Source: CAWAPD01 sp963783865 (GTDB lineage Bacteria; Actinomycetota; Thermoleophilia; UBA2241). From it: a stretch of DNA of 64,000 bases. Below are positions 51,924 to 61,012 of this stretch, piece by piece; positions within the stretch are counted from its first letter, which is position 1, and each line of letters opens with the position of its first letter. The position numbers were made by a program, and so were the translations under genes. The notes beneath the pieces are model-generated. The model had not been told where the DNA came from. It searched no databases and was given only the letters and a program-made list of their open reading frames with translations. The stretch lies in NCBI GenBank assembly GCA_963783865.1, contig CAWAPD010000002.1:372001-436000 (forward strand). Reading direction: 5' to 3'.

Positions 51924-52730
51924 TCACCAGTCGGAGAAGCCGGTGTTGTACCAGAGCTTGTCGGTGCCCTTCTTGGCGCGCTTGTTCCAGCCCTTGGTCT
52001 TGGGCTCGGCCTCGATGCGCGCGAGGAAGAGGTCGCAGCGGTCCTTGACGTACTGCTTCTGCTCGGGCGTGAAGGCGTCGACCTTGTCGACGTGCTCCTT
52101 GACGCGGCCGAAGTTCGTCGTCGCCGTGTACCAGAAGCCCCAGTCGTCGCCGAACCGCTTGGCGATGTACGACTGGTTGATCTTCTTGTCGTCGTCGTCG
52201 CCCACGTCGGCGCACGTGAGCAGGTACTCGATGTCCTTGAGGTCCTTGTCGTTGATCTCCCAGATCTGCAGCTTCTGCAGCATGATGTCGGAGAGCGACA
52301 CGGAGTACTCGTCGAGCCCGAGCCGGCCCTCGTAGTTGACCTCGTGGCAGTAGTCGAGCTTCTCGAAGAACACGTCGATCATCGGCACCTTGCCGCCGTA
52401 GTAGATGTGCCGCGTGCCGCCCGACGACATGAACGTCGGCAGGTCGCACTCATAGCCGATGCTCTCCATGAACTTGCGCATCTTGCCGGCCATCTTCTTG
52501 TACGCCGCGTAGTCGATGTCGGTGAAGTAGCGGTCGCCCAGGCGTTCGAGCCGGGCGTAGAGCTCGACCTGCTCAGGGAAGTAGTAGTGGAGCGCGAGCG
52601 GACCCATCACGCGCATCGTCACGCCGGCGGCGGTCGCCGCCTCGACGATGCGCTTGCCCTCGGCCAGGAAGACCTCGGGCCCGGGATACCGGTCGAGCGG
52701 GATGTCCTTCGGCAGGATGAACTCACTCAT
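51924..52730 (-). CDS. Nucleotidyltransferase-like protein, copy 2 (intact site)
   Basis: This 268-residue protein is the paralogue of copy 1. RVMGPLALHYYF, YFTDIDYAAY with Asp71 and Asp73, VPMIDVFF with Asp119, and IMLQKLQIWEINDKDLKDIEYL fit an MNT/AbiEii-type nucleotidyltransferase with all three carboxylates. The conserved C-terminal tail RIEAEPKTKGWNKRAKKGTDKLWYN is shared by both copies. ATG at 52730 lies 7 bases after the metallophosphoesterase gene. The pairing with a phosphoesterase suggests opposing nucleotide chemistry; the substrate is unknown. Confidence 0.62.
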   Translation of the reverse strand: MSEFILPKDIPLDRYPGPEVFLAEGKRIVEAATAAGVTMRVMGPLALHYYFPEQVELYARLERLGDRYFTDIDYAAYKKMAGKMRKFMESIGYECDLPTFMSSGGTRHIYYGGKVPMIDVFFEKLDYCHEVNYEGRLGLDEYSVSLSDIMLQKLQIWEINDKDLKDIEYLLTCADVGDDDDKKINQSYIAKRFGDDWGFWYTATTNFGRVKEHVDKVDAFTPEQKQYVKDRCDLFLARIEAEPKTKGWNKRAKKGTDKLWYNTGFSDW

Positions 52731-52737
52731 GATCGGC

Positions 52738-53670
52738 TCACCCCTGGGTGAAGACGTAGTCTTTGACCTTCTTCTTGTCGAGCATGACGATGACGCCCTT
52801 CAGGATGCCCTCGGAGTACTCGCTGCCGGGGTTGATGATGAGGGTGCGTCCCGCCTTCTGCGCGCCGCGCGACTCGTGGATGTGGCCGTGCAGGCCAAGC
52901 AGCGGCTGGTACTTCTCGATGACCTGCTTGGCCCCGAGGCTCCCGGCGTGGATCTTGTCCTCGGCCGCCATCTTGAGGTCGTCGTCGAGCTTCGGGCAGA
53001 GGTCGAGCGAGAAGCCGTACGGCGGCACGTGGAAGTTGAAGATCGCCGTCTCGTAGTCGGTGACCCGCTGCGCGAGCTCCTCGAGGTGGACGGTGAGCTC
53101 CTCCTCGGACTCCTCCCGCGGCGTGTCCCACGGCGTCGGGTTGCTGCGCGAGCACGAGACCATCTCGTGTCCGTCGATGTCGACGACGAGGTTGTCGCAG
53201 GGCTTGATGACCTTCATGCAGGAGATCATGTCGTCGATCTCCCACCAGTCGTCGTTGCCCGGGCAGATGTACATCTGGTGGCTCTTGCCGTCGAGGCGCT
53301 CGTCGGCCAGGTCGAGCCACTCCTGGATGCGCTTGTAGGCGCTGTGCTTGAAGAGCTTGTCGATCTCCTTGGGATCGGCCTTGGTGGCCTCGAACTCCTC
53401 GCGCGTCTGGTGGATCCAGTAGTAGCCGGCGTTCTCGATGACCTTCTTGACGTTGTCGAGCTCCTCCTGGGAATGCATCTCGGTGTAGTTGCCCATGAGG
53501 TGGCACTCCCAGCCGCCGCCGGGCAGGTCGACCAGGGGGATCATGACCTTGCCCAGCAGGTCGCCGTTGAGGATGGCGACGTCGATGCCGTAGATCGGCA
53601 GGGCGTTCAGGAACTTGCGGTAGCAGACGTTGGACCCGTGGATGTCGGTCACATAGAACAGCTTGATCAT
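52738..53670 (-). CDS. Calcineurin-like metallophosphoesterase
   Basis: This 310-residue dinuclear-metal phosphoesterase has all signature blocks: VTDIHG (8-13), LNGDL, PGNDDWW and a C-terminal LGLHGHIHES plus NPGSEYSEG. The insert between GNHD-equivalent and the last His blocks is long (about 100 residues) with several Cys. It resembles the YfcE-like and archaeal MPE groups; substrate unknown. It lies between APC permease copy 2 and nucleotidyltransferase-like copy 2. ATG at 53670. Confidence 0.88.
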   Translation of the reverse strand: MIKLFYVTDIHGSNVCYRKFLNALPIYGIDVAILNGDLLGKVMIPLVDLPGGGWECHLMGNYTEMHSQEELDNVKKVIENAGYYWIHQTREEFEATKADPKEIDKLFKHSAYKRIQEWLDLADERLDGKSHQMYICPGNDDWWEIDDMISCMKVIKPCDNLVVDIDGHEMVSCSRSNPTPWDTPREESEEELTVHLEELAQRVTDYETAIFNFHVPPYGFSLDLCPKLDDDLKMAAEDKIHAGSLGAKQVIEKYQPLLGLHGHIHESRGAQKAGRTLIINPGSEYSEGILKGVIVMLDKKKVKDYVFTQG

Positions 53671-53692
53671 CTATCACGCTCCCGGTGATGCA

Positions 53693-53729
53693 GCGGGGGG
53701 CGGGGGCTTTCGTAGCCCCCGCCCCCCGC
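53693..53729 (-). terminator. Hairpin after APC permease copy 2
   Basis: A perfect 16-bp stem (53693-53708 with 53714-53729), loop TTCGT, 14 bases after the permease stop and 22 before the phosphoesterase start. Confidence 0.65.
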
Positions 53730-53743
53730 GGTCGTTTGTCAGG

Positions 53744-55402
53744 TCAGTCCGGCGGCAGCTCGCCGTAGGTGAGACTGACGTCGACACCCACCTGCTTGCT
53801 GCGGCCCTTCCAGTAGAAGAACCAGACGACGCCCGCGACCCAGGCGACGAGCATGGCCACGATCATCGGCCACGTCCAGTCGCCGCCGGCGGCAAGACCG
53901 CCTATGCTGCTCGGCGCCAGGCCGTACAGCAGGATGGCGAGGTAGATCAGGTTCACGGCGGCGCCCCAGACGATCACGGGCAAGCCGAGGAACCTCCACG
54001 TCTTGTACGGCGACGAGTCCCAGATGCCCTTGGCGCTCTTCATGTAGGGGAAGAGCAGGGCCGCGATGGCCGTGACCGCGAAGACCGACGTGATCTGCAG
54101 GCCGGTCAGGGCGATGTTGACGATCGTGTTGGGCCTGAACGCGTAGTAGACGAGCAGCAGCTCGCCGATGATGAAGGCCAGGAAGATGTTCTTGACCGGC
54201 GAGGCGAACCGCGGGTTGATGTCCGTGAACCACTTGGGGCCCATGCGGTCCATGCCCCACGCGAACATGATGCGCGGGAACGCCAGGTACGACAGGGTCA
54301 CGAGCCAGATGGCGAAGGCGATGTACGACAGCGCCATGATCGCCATGATCAGCTTGGAGAACGCTCCCGTGCCGGTCATGATCGCGGCGAGGCCGATGAA
54401 GTTCGTGCCCCACGGCATGTTGACACCCGGGATCGTGGCGCCCCACCCGTTGATCGGGTCGGTCAGCGTCGACGCGCTCAGGAACTGGAAGCCCACGGCG
54501 TGGTACAGGGCGATCGAGAACCAGAGCATGAAGACGCAGGGGACCATGATCGAGAAGATGTTGGCCCAGATGATGCTCTTGTCGGGCCGCTTGACCTCGC
54601 CCGCGATGAACGAGATCGAGTACGCGTAGGCGTACAGCCACGACGCCGCCACGAGCAGGCCGATGGTGTCGTGCCAGGTCCAGGTGGTCGGGACCCCGGA
54701 GATCCCCGCCGCGCTGGCAGCGGTCGTCGCGAAGTTGGTGTAGTGGGCCGACGCCGCGGCCGAGGCACTGGTGGAGTTGGTGTCGATCCACGCGTTCCAG
54801 TGGGTGATGAAGCTGGCCCGCGAGGTGACGCTGATCACGATGCCGATGACCACGGCGCCGCCGAGGCCGAAGAACATGATGCCCTTCTGGGCCCGGGCGA
54901 AGAACTTCATGCCGAAGAGCACGAAGATGAAGGCGAGCGCGTTGAAGAGCGAGACGAAGATGAAGCGCTCGAAGGCGTTGTTCTCGAGCCAGGTCGGGTT
55001 GTAGCCCAGGAAGTTCGCCAGCATCATGCACCCCGGATCGATGATCAGGGGAGCCAGCGCGAACACCCAGATCATCCAGATCATGGCGTCGCCGAAGCTC
55101 TGGGCGATGCCGACGATCGGATGCAGGATGCGCGAGTTGTAGACGTACTCGCCGCCCGACCGCGGCATCGACCCGCCGAGGATGCCCCACACAAGGGGGA
55201 ACCCGATGCCGGCCAGGATCACCGAGATGACGGTGGCGAGGATCAGGTTGCCGGCGAGGAAGGTGCTCAGACCGAGACTGATGAAGACCCACGCCCCCGG
55301 CGTGAGGCCCTGGTTCATGAAGCCGACCGCGAACGCATCGACCATAGAGAGTCCGCGAACGAGACCGCTTGCTTTCCGTGCATAGGCTAGCTCTTCAGCC
55401 AC
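53744..55402 (-). CDS. APC family permease, copy 2
   Basis: This 552-residue transporter has about 12 hydrophobic helices; the N-terminus ARKASGLVRGLSMVDAFAVGFMNQG, GGSMPRSGGEYVYNSRILHP and FIAGEVKRPDKSIIWAN closely match copy 1. An insertion of Ser/Ala-rich residues (about 205-225) is specific to this copy. It probably carries an amino acid or amine. GTG at 55402 follows AAGGGGG. It is the first gene after the Lrp-type regulator, which may sense the transported compound. Confidence 0.88.
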   Translation of the reverse strand: MAEELAYARKASGLVRGLSMVDAFAVGFMNQGLTPGAWVFISLGLSTFLAGNLILATVISVILAGIGFPLVWGILGGSMPRSGGEYVYNSRILHPIVGIAQSFGDAMIWMIWVFALAPLIIDPGCMMLANFLGYNPTWLENNAFERFIFVSLFNALAFIFVLFGMKFFARAQKGIMFFGLGGAVVIGIVISVTSRASFITHWNAWIDTNSTSASAAASAHYTNFATTAASAAGISGVPTTWTWHDTIGLLVAASWLYAYAYSISFIAGEVKRPDKSIIWANIFSIMVPCVFMLWFSIALYHAVGFQFLSASTLTDPINGWGATIPGVNMPWGTNFIGLAAIMTGTGAFSKLIMAIMALSYIAFAIWLVTLSYLAFPRIMFAWGMDRMGPKWFTDINPRFASPVKNIFLAFIIGELLLVYYAFRPNTIVNIALTGLQITSVFAVTAIAALLFPYMKSAKGIWDSSPYKTWRFLGLPVIVWGAAVNLIYLAILLYGLAPSSIGGLAAGGDWTWPMIVAMLVAWVAGVVWFFYWKGRSKQVGVDVSLTYGELPPD

Positions 55403-55486
55403 TATCGCCCCCTTGAGAGAGATCGGCCGCGGCGTGGAACCTCTCCCTGCCGCCGGCGGCCACCGTCACTGGTACCGGGTCCGCCC

Positions 55487-55972
55487 CTATCGTCCCCCTT
55501 TCTCACCGGCCGTCTCCGGGATACGCCATTGATAGACGTCCTTGAGCTTCCATGGGACCATCACCGTGCGCGTGCGGGTGACGCCCGGGACCTTGCCGAT
55601 CACCTCGTCCACGAAGCGCAGCAGGTCTTCGGTGTCGCGAGCATACACCTGGACGCTCAGATCGCCGTCACCCAACGACCCTGCGACGTAGCTGACGCTC
55701 TCGAGGCCGACGATCTGCTCGGCCACGGCCTGGAGCATGCCGGGCGCGACCTCGATCATCACGTCGCCCATCACCTTGTAGCCGACGGCCTGGGGGTTGA
55801 CGATGGCGGTGACGCGCACGACGCCGCTGCGGACCAGACGCTCGATGCGGTAGCGCACGGCCCGCTCGGACACGTGGCCGACCCGGCGAGTGATCTCGGC
55901 CGACGAGATGCGGCCGTCTTCGGACAGCAGCGCGACGATCTGGCGATCGATGGCGTCGAGACTGTGCGGCAA
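55487..55972 (-). CDS. Lrp/AsnC family transcriptional regulator
   Basis: This 161-residue feast-famine regulator has an N-terminal helix-turn-helix (DAIDRQIVALLSEDGRISSAEITRRV) and a C-terminal RAM domain (about 65-150) that binds amino acids and forms octamers. It likely controls the adjacent permease operon and itself. An in-frame TGA just upstream excludes any ATG/GTG start, so the TTG at 55972, preceded by GGGGGT, is used. The stop is UAG. Confidence 0.9.
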   Translation of the reverse strand: MPHSLDAIDRQIVALLSEDGRISSAEITRRVGHVSERAVRYRIERLVRSGVVRVTAIVNPQAVGYKVMGDVMIEVAPGMLQAVAEQIVGLESVSYVAGSLGDGDLSVQVYARDTEDLLRFVDEVIGKVPGVTRTRTVMVPWKLKDVYQWRIPETAGEKGGR

Positions 55973-55983
55973 GCGGCACCCCC

Positions 55984-55996
55984 GTGTGCGTCACAC
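55984..55996. promoter_or_regulatory. Possible operator at the lrp transcription start
   Basis: GTGTG-CGT-CACAC, a perfect 5-bp inverted repeat, overlaps the predicted start of the lrp transcript, a position suited to autorepression. Confidence 0.3.
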
Positions 55997-56003
55997 TGGG
56001 AGT

Positions 56004-56032
56004 AGTCCACTCCTCTCGTCGGAAAATGTCAA
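56004..56032 (-). promoter_or_regulatory. Promoter of the Lrp-type regulator
   Basis: Consensus TTGACA (56027-56032), 17-bp spacer, TGGACT (56004-56009), reading leftward. Confidence 0.55.
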
Positions 56033-56155
56033 ACAGGGCTGATGACCCTTCCGAAACGGCATCATCAGACGCGTATTACTGTTGGAATAGGACATCCGAG
56101 ACGTCGGCACGGCGGCCTGCTGGAGTCTCGGTTTTCTGGGGCTTTGCAGGGACAA

Positions 56156-56202
56156 CGTGATACGGGGCGGGGAGTGCTGCGCACTCCCCGCCCCGTATCA
56201 CG
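56156..56202 (-). terminator. Terminator of the fhs-fdhB operon
   Basis: A perfect 22-bp stem (56156-56177 with 56181-56202), loop TGC, 3 bases after the UAG stop. It is the longest simple hairpin in the window. Confidence 0.75.
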
Positions 56203-56205
56203 CGT

Positions 56206-59200
56206 CTAGTGCTCCAGGTCGCAGCGCAGGCAGCGCCCGGCCTCGCACCGCGCCTGCTGGTCGGTGATGTTGCAGACGACCTCGACGAAGCTCTTCACCC
56301 GCTGCGCGGGGTCGGCCCGCGGTGGCTGCACCCGCGGCGCGTCCTCGTCGCCCGCGTCGGCGCTGCGCGGCACCAGCCGCAGGCGCTCCATCTCGTCGAG
56401 AAGCTCCTGCCGCGGCGAGCGCCCCGTCAGCCGGCGCTCGATCGCGAACGCCGCGCGCTGGCCGTCGCCGATCGCCTCGACCAGGGTGGCCGGCCCGCGC
56501 ACGGCGTCGCCGCCGGCGAACACCAGCGGGTTCGACGTGTGGGTGTCGTGCGGGTCGGCCGCCAGCGTGCCCCACCTCGTCGCCTCGATGCCGTCGCCGT
56601 TCATCCACGAGAGATCGACCGCCTGGCCGACGGCCGGGACGATGGTGTCGCAGTCGACGACGAACTCCGATCCGGCCCTCGGTACGGGCCGGCGGCGGCC
56701 GCTGTCGTCCGGTTCGCCGAGCTCCATGCGCAGGCACTCGAGCCCGCTCACGTGACCGCTCGGGTCGACGAGCACCCGCGTGGGGGCGACGAGGTACTCG
56801 AATGTCAGTCCCTCCTCGTCGCCCTCCAGCACCTCCCACTCGAAGGCCGGCATCTCGGCCTGCGAACGCCGGTACACCAGCGTCACGTCCCGGGCCACGC
56901 CCGCCATCTCCTGCAGGCGCAAGGCCGTGCGCGCGGCGTCCATCGCGACCGACCCGCCGCCCACGACGGCCACCTTGCGGCCGACCGTCGGGGCGTGGCC
57001 CATGTTCACGTCGCGCAGGAACTCGACGCCGGGAAGCACGCCCGCGGCGTCCTCCCCCTCGATCTCCAGCGGCTTGGTCTCATGCGCCCCGATGGCCAGG
57101 AAGACGGCTTCGTAGCCTTCCTGCGCCAGCGAGGCGATGGTGAAGTCGCGACCCAGGCGCTGCCCGGTGCGCAGCTCGACGCCGACGTCGACGATGGTCT
57201 GCACCTCGCGCGCCACCACGTCCTTGGGCATCCGGAAGTCGGGCAGGCCCACCTGCAGCATGCCGCCGGCCACGGGCAGGGCCTCGAACACGGTGACGGG
57301 GAACCCCGAGAGGGCGAGCTGGTAGGCGCACGAGAGTCCGCCCGGTCCCGAGCCCACGACGGCGACCTTCTTGGCCTGCGACCGGGCCACCGGCTTGACG
57401 ACCTGCGACGAGGGGACCGTGTCGGCCATGAAGCGTTTGACGGCGGTCACCGAGACGGGGTCGTCGATCTCGGCCCGCTTGCACATCGCCTCGCACGGGT
57501 GATTGCAGACCCGTCCGCAGATGCTGGGGAAGGGGTTGCGCTCCATGTGGACGGCGACCGCCTCCTCGAACTGACCCGCGGCGACCAGTGCCAGGTAGCT
57601 GGGCGTGTCGACGCCGGCCGGACACGTGTGCATGCACGGCGCCTTGACGAGCTCCTCGCACTGACAGGCCGAGCATTTCCTCTCGAGGATGTGCTCCTCA
57701 TATTCGTGGCGGAAGTACTTGAGCGTGGAGAGCACGGGGTTGGGCGCCGTCTGGCCGAGGCCACACAGGCTGGTCTCCTTGATCGTCAGGGCCAGGCGCT
57801 CGAGCCGGTCGATGTCCTCGAGCTCGCCTTCGCCGCGGGTGATGCGCTCGAGGATCTCGAGCATGCGCTTGGTGCCCAGGCGGCAGGGCACGCATTTGCC
57901 GCACGACTCGACCTGGGTGAAGTTCACGAAGAAGCGGGCGAAGTCGACCATGCAGGTGGTCTCGTCGGTCACGATGACGCCGCCGGAGCCCATGATGGCG
58001 CCGGCCTCCTTGAGCGAGTCGTAGTCGACCGGCAGGTCGAGGTGCCTCTCGCCCAGACAGCCGCCCGACGGCCCGCCCATCTGCACGGCCTTGAAGTGCC
58101 GGTTGCGCGTGATCCCGCCCCCGACGTCGAAGATCAGCTCGCGCAGGGTGATCCCCATGGGGACCTCGACGAGCCCGGTGTTCTTGAGCTTGCCGGCGAG
58201 CGAGAACACCTTCGTGCCCTTGCTGCCCTCGGTGCCCACCGAGGCGAACCAGTCGGCGCCGTGAAGCACGATCGGCGCCACGTTGGCCCACGTCTCGACG
58301 TTGTTGATGTTGGTCGGCTTGCCCCAGAGCCCCGAGACGGCCGGGAAGGGCGGCCGCGCCCGCGGCATGCCGCGCCGGCCCTCGATGCTGGCCATCAGCG
58401 CCGTCTCCTCGCCGCAGACGAAGGCGCCGGCGCCCTCTTTGACCTTGAGGTGGAAGCTGAAGCCGGAGCCGAGGATGTCGTCGCCGAGCAGGCCGAGCTC
58501 CTCCGCCTGGCCGATGGCGATGTGCAGGTGCTCGATCGCCACCGGATACTCCGCCCGGCAGTAGACGTAGCCGTCGCTGGCGCCCATCGCGTAGGCGCCG
58601 ATCACCATGCCCTCGAGCACGGCGTGGGTGTCGCCTTCGAGCACCCCGCGGTCCATGAACGCACCCGGGTCGCCCTCGTCGGCGTTGCAGATCACGTACT
58701 TCGCGTCGCCCGGCTGCTCGGCGGTCAGCCGCCACTTGACGCCCGTCGGGAAGCCGCCGCCGCCGCGCCCGCGCAGCCCGCTCGCCGCCACCTCGTCGAC
58801 GACGCCCGCCGGCGTCATCTCGCCGAGCGCCTTCGCCAGCGCCGCGTACCCGTCGCGAGCGATGAAGGCGTCGATGTCGGTCGGGTCGATCGTCCCGCAG
58901 TTACGCATCACGACCTGTCGCTGGCCGGCGAAGAACGGGATGAGGTCGAGCCCGGCGACGTGCTCGCCGGCGTCGTCGACGTAGGTGAGCCGCTCGACCA
59001 CCTCGCCGCGCGTCAGCGTCTGCGCGACGATGTCGGGCACGTCGCCCGGCTCGACCATCTGGTAGAAGACGTTCTCGGGATCGCCGCCGGGGGTCTCGAC
59101 CACGACCACGGGGCCGCGCGAGCAGAAGCCGCGGCAGCCCGTCTTGCGGATCTCGACGTCGTCCAGCCCGCGCTCGCGGACCTCGCGCAGGAGCGTGTCG

Positions 59201-59346
59201 AGGACGGCGGCCCCGCCCCCGGCCCGGCACCCGGTGTCGCCGCACACGTGGACGACACGGGCCGCTCGCGGGCGCGCGAGCAGGGCGTCGCGGTAGCCGG
59301 CGAGGGCGCGGAGCGAGTCGAGGCGAGGGCGCGCGAGGGCGGCCAC
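56206..59346 (-). CDS. NuoF-GltD-like fusion, formate dehydrogenase electron-transfer subunit
   Basis: This 1046-residue iron-sulfur flavoprotein carries electrons between pyridine nucleotide and formate dehydrogenase. Order: thioredoxin-like [2Fe-2S] (CGDTGC and CRGFC, 25-70), NuoF with FMN/NADH motifs RGRGGGGFPTG and CNADEGDPGAF, [4Fe-4S] CGKCVPC, cysteine-rich linker (CSACQCEEL, CPAGVD, CGRVCNHPCEAMC), then a GltD-like module with VVGSGPGGL and VVGGGSVAMD. The C-terminus adds CEAGRCLRC. The GTG at 59346 starts 2 bases after the NuoE stop. It may serve FdhA encoded 16 kb away; a bifurcating complex is possible. Confidence 0.9.
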   Translation of the reverse strand: MAALARPRLDSLRALAGYRDALLARPRAARVVHVCGDTGCRAGGGAAVLDTLLREVRERGLDDVEIRKTGCRGFCSRGPVVVVETPGGDPENVFYQMVEPGDVPDIVAQTLTRGEVVERLTYVDDAGEHVAGLDLIPFFAGQRQVVMRNCGTIDPTDIDAFIARDGYAALAKALGEMTPAGVVDEVAASGLRGRGGGGFPTGVKWRLTAEQPGDAKYVICNADEGDPGAFMDRGVLEGDTHAVLEGMVIGAYAMGASDGYVYCRAEYPVAIEHLHIAIGQAEELGLLGDDILGSGFSFHLKVKEGAGAFVCGEETALMASIEGRRGMPRARPPFPAVSGLWGKPTNINNVETWANVAPIVLHGADWFASVGTEGSKGTKVFSLAGKLKNTGLVEVPMGITLRELIFDVGGGITRNRHFKAVQMGGPSGGCLGERHLDLPVDYDSLKEAGAIMGSGGVIVTDETTCMVDFARFFVNFTQVESCGKCVPCRLGTKRMLEILERITRGEGELEDIDRLERLALTIKETSLCGLGQTAPNPVLSTLKYFRHEYEEHILERKCSACQCEELVKAPCMHTCPAGVDTPSYLALVAAGQFEEAVAVHMERNPFPSICGRVCNHPCEAMCKRAEIDDPVSVTAVKRFMADTVPSSQVVKPVARSQAKKVAVVGSGPGGLSCAYQLALSGFPVTVFEALPVAGGMLQVGLPDFRMPKDVVAREVQTIVDVGVELRTGQRLGRDFTIASLAQEGYEAVFLAIGAHETKPLEIEGEDAAGVLPGVEFLRDVNMGHAPTVGRKVAVVGGGSVAMDAARTALRLQEMAGVARDVTLVYRRSQAEMPAFEWEVLEGDEEGLTFEYLVAPTRVLVDPSGHVSGLECLRMELGEPDDSGRRRPVPRAGSEFVVDCDTIVPAVGQAVDLSWMNGDGIEATRWGTLAADPHDTHTSNPLVFAGGDAVRGPATLVEAIGDGQRAAFAIERRLTGRSPRQELLDEMERLRLVPRSADAGDEDAPRVQPPRADPAQRVKSFVEVVCNITDQQARCEAGRCLRCDLEH

Positions 59347-59348
59347 GG

Positions 59349-59888
59349 CTACGCCTCTCCGCCCTCGCGCGCCCCGCCCCTCGACTCGCCGAGCACGGGG
59401 GCCACGCGAGAGCCCTTCATCTTGCCGAAGTACTGGCCGTCGACGGTCATCACCGGCGCGAACGAGCAGGCGCCGAGACACGCCACGGTCTCGAGCGTGA
59501 AGTCGAGGTCCGGCGTCGTCTCGCCCGGCTTGAGGGCCAGGTCCTTCATCACGGCCCGCAGCACCTCGTCGCCACCCTTGACGTGGCACGCCGTGCCCTG
59601 GCAGACGCACACCTTGTGGCGGCCGGACGGAGTGGTCGAGAACTGGGCGTAAAAGGTGATGACGCCGTAGATGCGCGACGTGGGGATACCGGTCAGCCGG
59701 GCGATACCGTCGACGACCGGCTCGGGCAGGTAGCCGTAGTGGTGCTGGACGCGCTGGAGGATGGGGATGAGGTCGCCGGCCGACGGCGTGCCGTCGCCGA
59801 TCAGACCGGGGAGGGCCGCGAGGTCGAGCTCGGCGCCGTCCGGCGGGCGCTCGTCCTCGCGCTCCACGTTCACCGGCCGGCGTGGCAT
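59349..59888 (-). CDS. NuoE-like [2Fe-2S] subunit
   Basis: This thioredoxin-like ferredoxin has cluster cysteines in CQGTAC and, about 35 residues later, CLGACS, as in NuoE/HoxE and the small subunits of NAD-linked formate dehydrogenases and hydrogenases. The preceding helical bundle (LIPILQRVQHHYGYLPE) is typical. The ATG at 59888 is chosen for its GGAGGA site; the longer start at 59975 would add 29 low-complexity residues and has no ribosome binding site. It is coupled to the NuoF-like gene. The stop is UAG. Confidence 0.88.
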   Translation of the reverse strand: MPRRPVNVEREDERPPDGAELDLAALPGLIGDGTPSAGDLIPILQRVQHHYGYLPEPVVDGIARLTGIPTSRIYGVITFYAQFSTTPSGRHKVCVCQGTACHVKGGDEVLRAVMKDLALKPGETTPDLDFTLETVACLGACSFAPVMTVDGQYFGKMKGSRVAPVLGESRGGAREGGEA

Positions 59889-60088
59889 GCCGTCCTCCGG
59901 TGCTCGCTCTGGACCCGAACGCTCGGGCTCGCCGTCATCACGCTGCTCCGCCGTCCGTTCGCTGGCTCGCGTCATCAGTAAAGTGCGTTTAGGTAGTGCA
60001 TTGCTTCACAGCAGGGTACACCCGACGGCGTCCGCCGCGCACCCGTGGCGCGAGCGGCACCGCGGATCCGCGCGCAGGTGCCCGTCGC

Positions 60089-60970
60089 TCACCCCGCGCC
60101 GCACTGCGCCTTGCACGCGGCCAGGGCGTTCTTGAGCAGGATCACGTTGGTCACCGGGCCGACGCCGCCGGGCACCGGGGTGACCTTGGCGGCGACCTCG
60201 CAGACGGCGTCGAAGTCGAGGCTGCCGACCTGCTTGCCGTCGACCCGGATCGTCGTCACGTCGACCACGACCGCGCCCGGCTTGACCATGTCCTTCTTGA
60301 TCAGGTTCTGCACCGGCGCGGCGCAGATCAGCACGTCGGCCTCACGGCACGCCGCCGGCACGTCCTTGCTGAACACGTGGACCACCCGTACCGAGGCGTT
60401 CTTGTTCAGGCACAAGAGGGCGGCCGGCTTCCCGACGATGTTCGAGTGGTTGACGATGGTGACGTCGAGGCCCCTGTCCTTGCCCTCGTCGTCGACGTAC
60501 ATCAGGTCGACGCCCTCGCGGGCCAGGATCTCCATGCACGCCGACGGCGTCGCCGGGGCGAACAGGAAGTCGCCCAGCAGCACGTGACCGATGTTGGCCG
60601 GGTTCACGCAGTCGAGGTCCTTGAGGGGGTCGATCGCGTTGAAGACCTTGTTCTGGTCGATGCCCTCGGACATCGGCATGAGCGCCAGGATGCCGTGCAC
60701 GGCGGGGTCGGCGTTGAGCCGGGCGATGAGGTCGAGGACCTCGGTCTCGGTCGTGCCGGCAGGCAGGACGTGGTTGAAGTAGGCGAAGCCCACGGTGCCG
60801 GTGTTCTTCTCGATCTGGCCGCGGTAGAACTGCGCGCCGCCGTCGTCGCCGACGAGGATGGTCGCCACGCCGGGCGTGACGCCCTGCGTGGCGAGCTTCC
60901 CGACCTCGGCGACGATCTCGGCGCGCACCTGCTCGGCGATCGCCTTGCCGTCGATGATCTGTGCTGTCAT
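60089..60970 (-). CDS. folD: Methylene-THF dehydrogenase/methenyl-THF cyclohydrolase FolD
   Basis: This 293-residue enzyme oxidises methylene-THF to methenyl-THF, and often hydrolyses it to formyl-THF. The N-terminal substrate domain contains the VGDDGGAQFYRGQIEKNTGTVG block, in which FolD enzymes usually have the catalytic Lys in a YxxxK motif (here YRGQIEK). The NAD(P) domain has VNHSNIVGKPAALLCLN and ends VTPVPGGVGPVT. It is diverged from E. coli FolD and may be dehydrogenase-biased because a separate cyclodeaminase-type cyclohydrolase is next door. ATG at 60970 follows AAGGGA. Confidence 0.9.
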   Translation of the reverse strand: MTAQIIDGKAIAEQVRAEIVAEVGKLATQGVTPGVATILVGDDGGAQFYRGQIEKNTGTVGFAYFNHVLPAGTTETEVLDLIARLNADPAVHGILALMPMSEGIDQNKVFNAIDPLKDLDCVNPANIGHVLLGDFLFAPATPSACMEILAREGVDLMYVDDEGKDRGLDVTIVNHSNIVGKPAALLCLNKNASVRVVHVFSKDVPAACREADVLICAAPVQNLIKKDMVKPGAVVVDVTTIRVDGKQVGSLDFDAVCEVAAKVTPVPGGVGPVTNVILLKNALAACKAQCGAG

Positions 60971-61012
60971 GGCGTTCCCTTCTGATCTCGCGAGCGTCGT
61001 CTGTCGCTCGGG

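Noticed and set aside
55668..55994. Alternative reading frames with ATG starts at the lrp gene
   Set aside because: Only the TTG-initiated frame gives the Lrp/AsnC helix-turn-helix and RAM domain.
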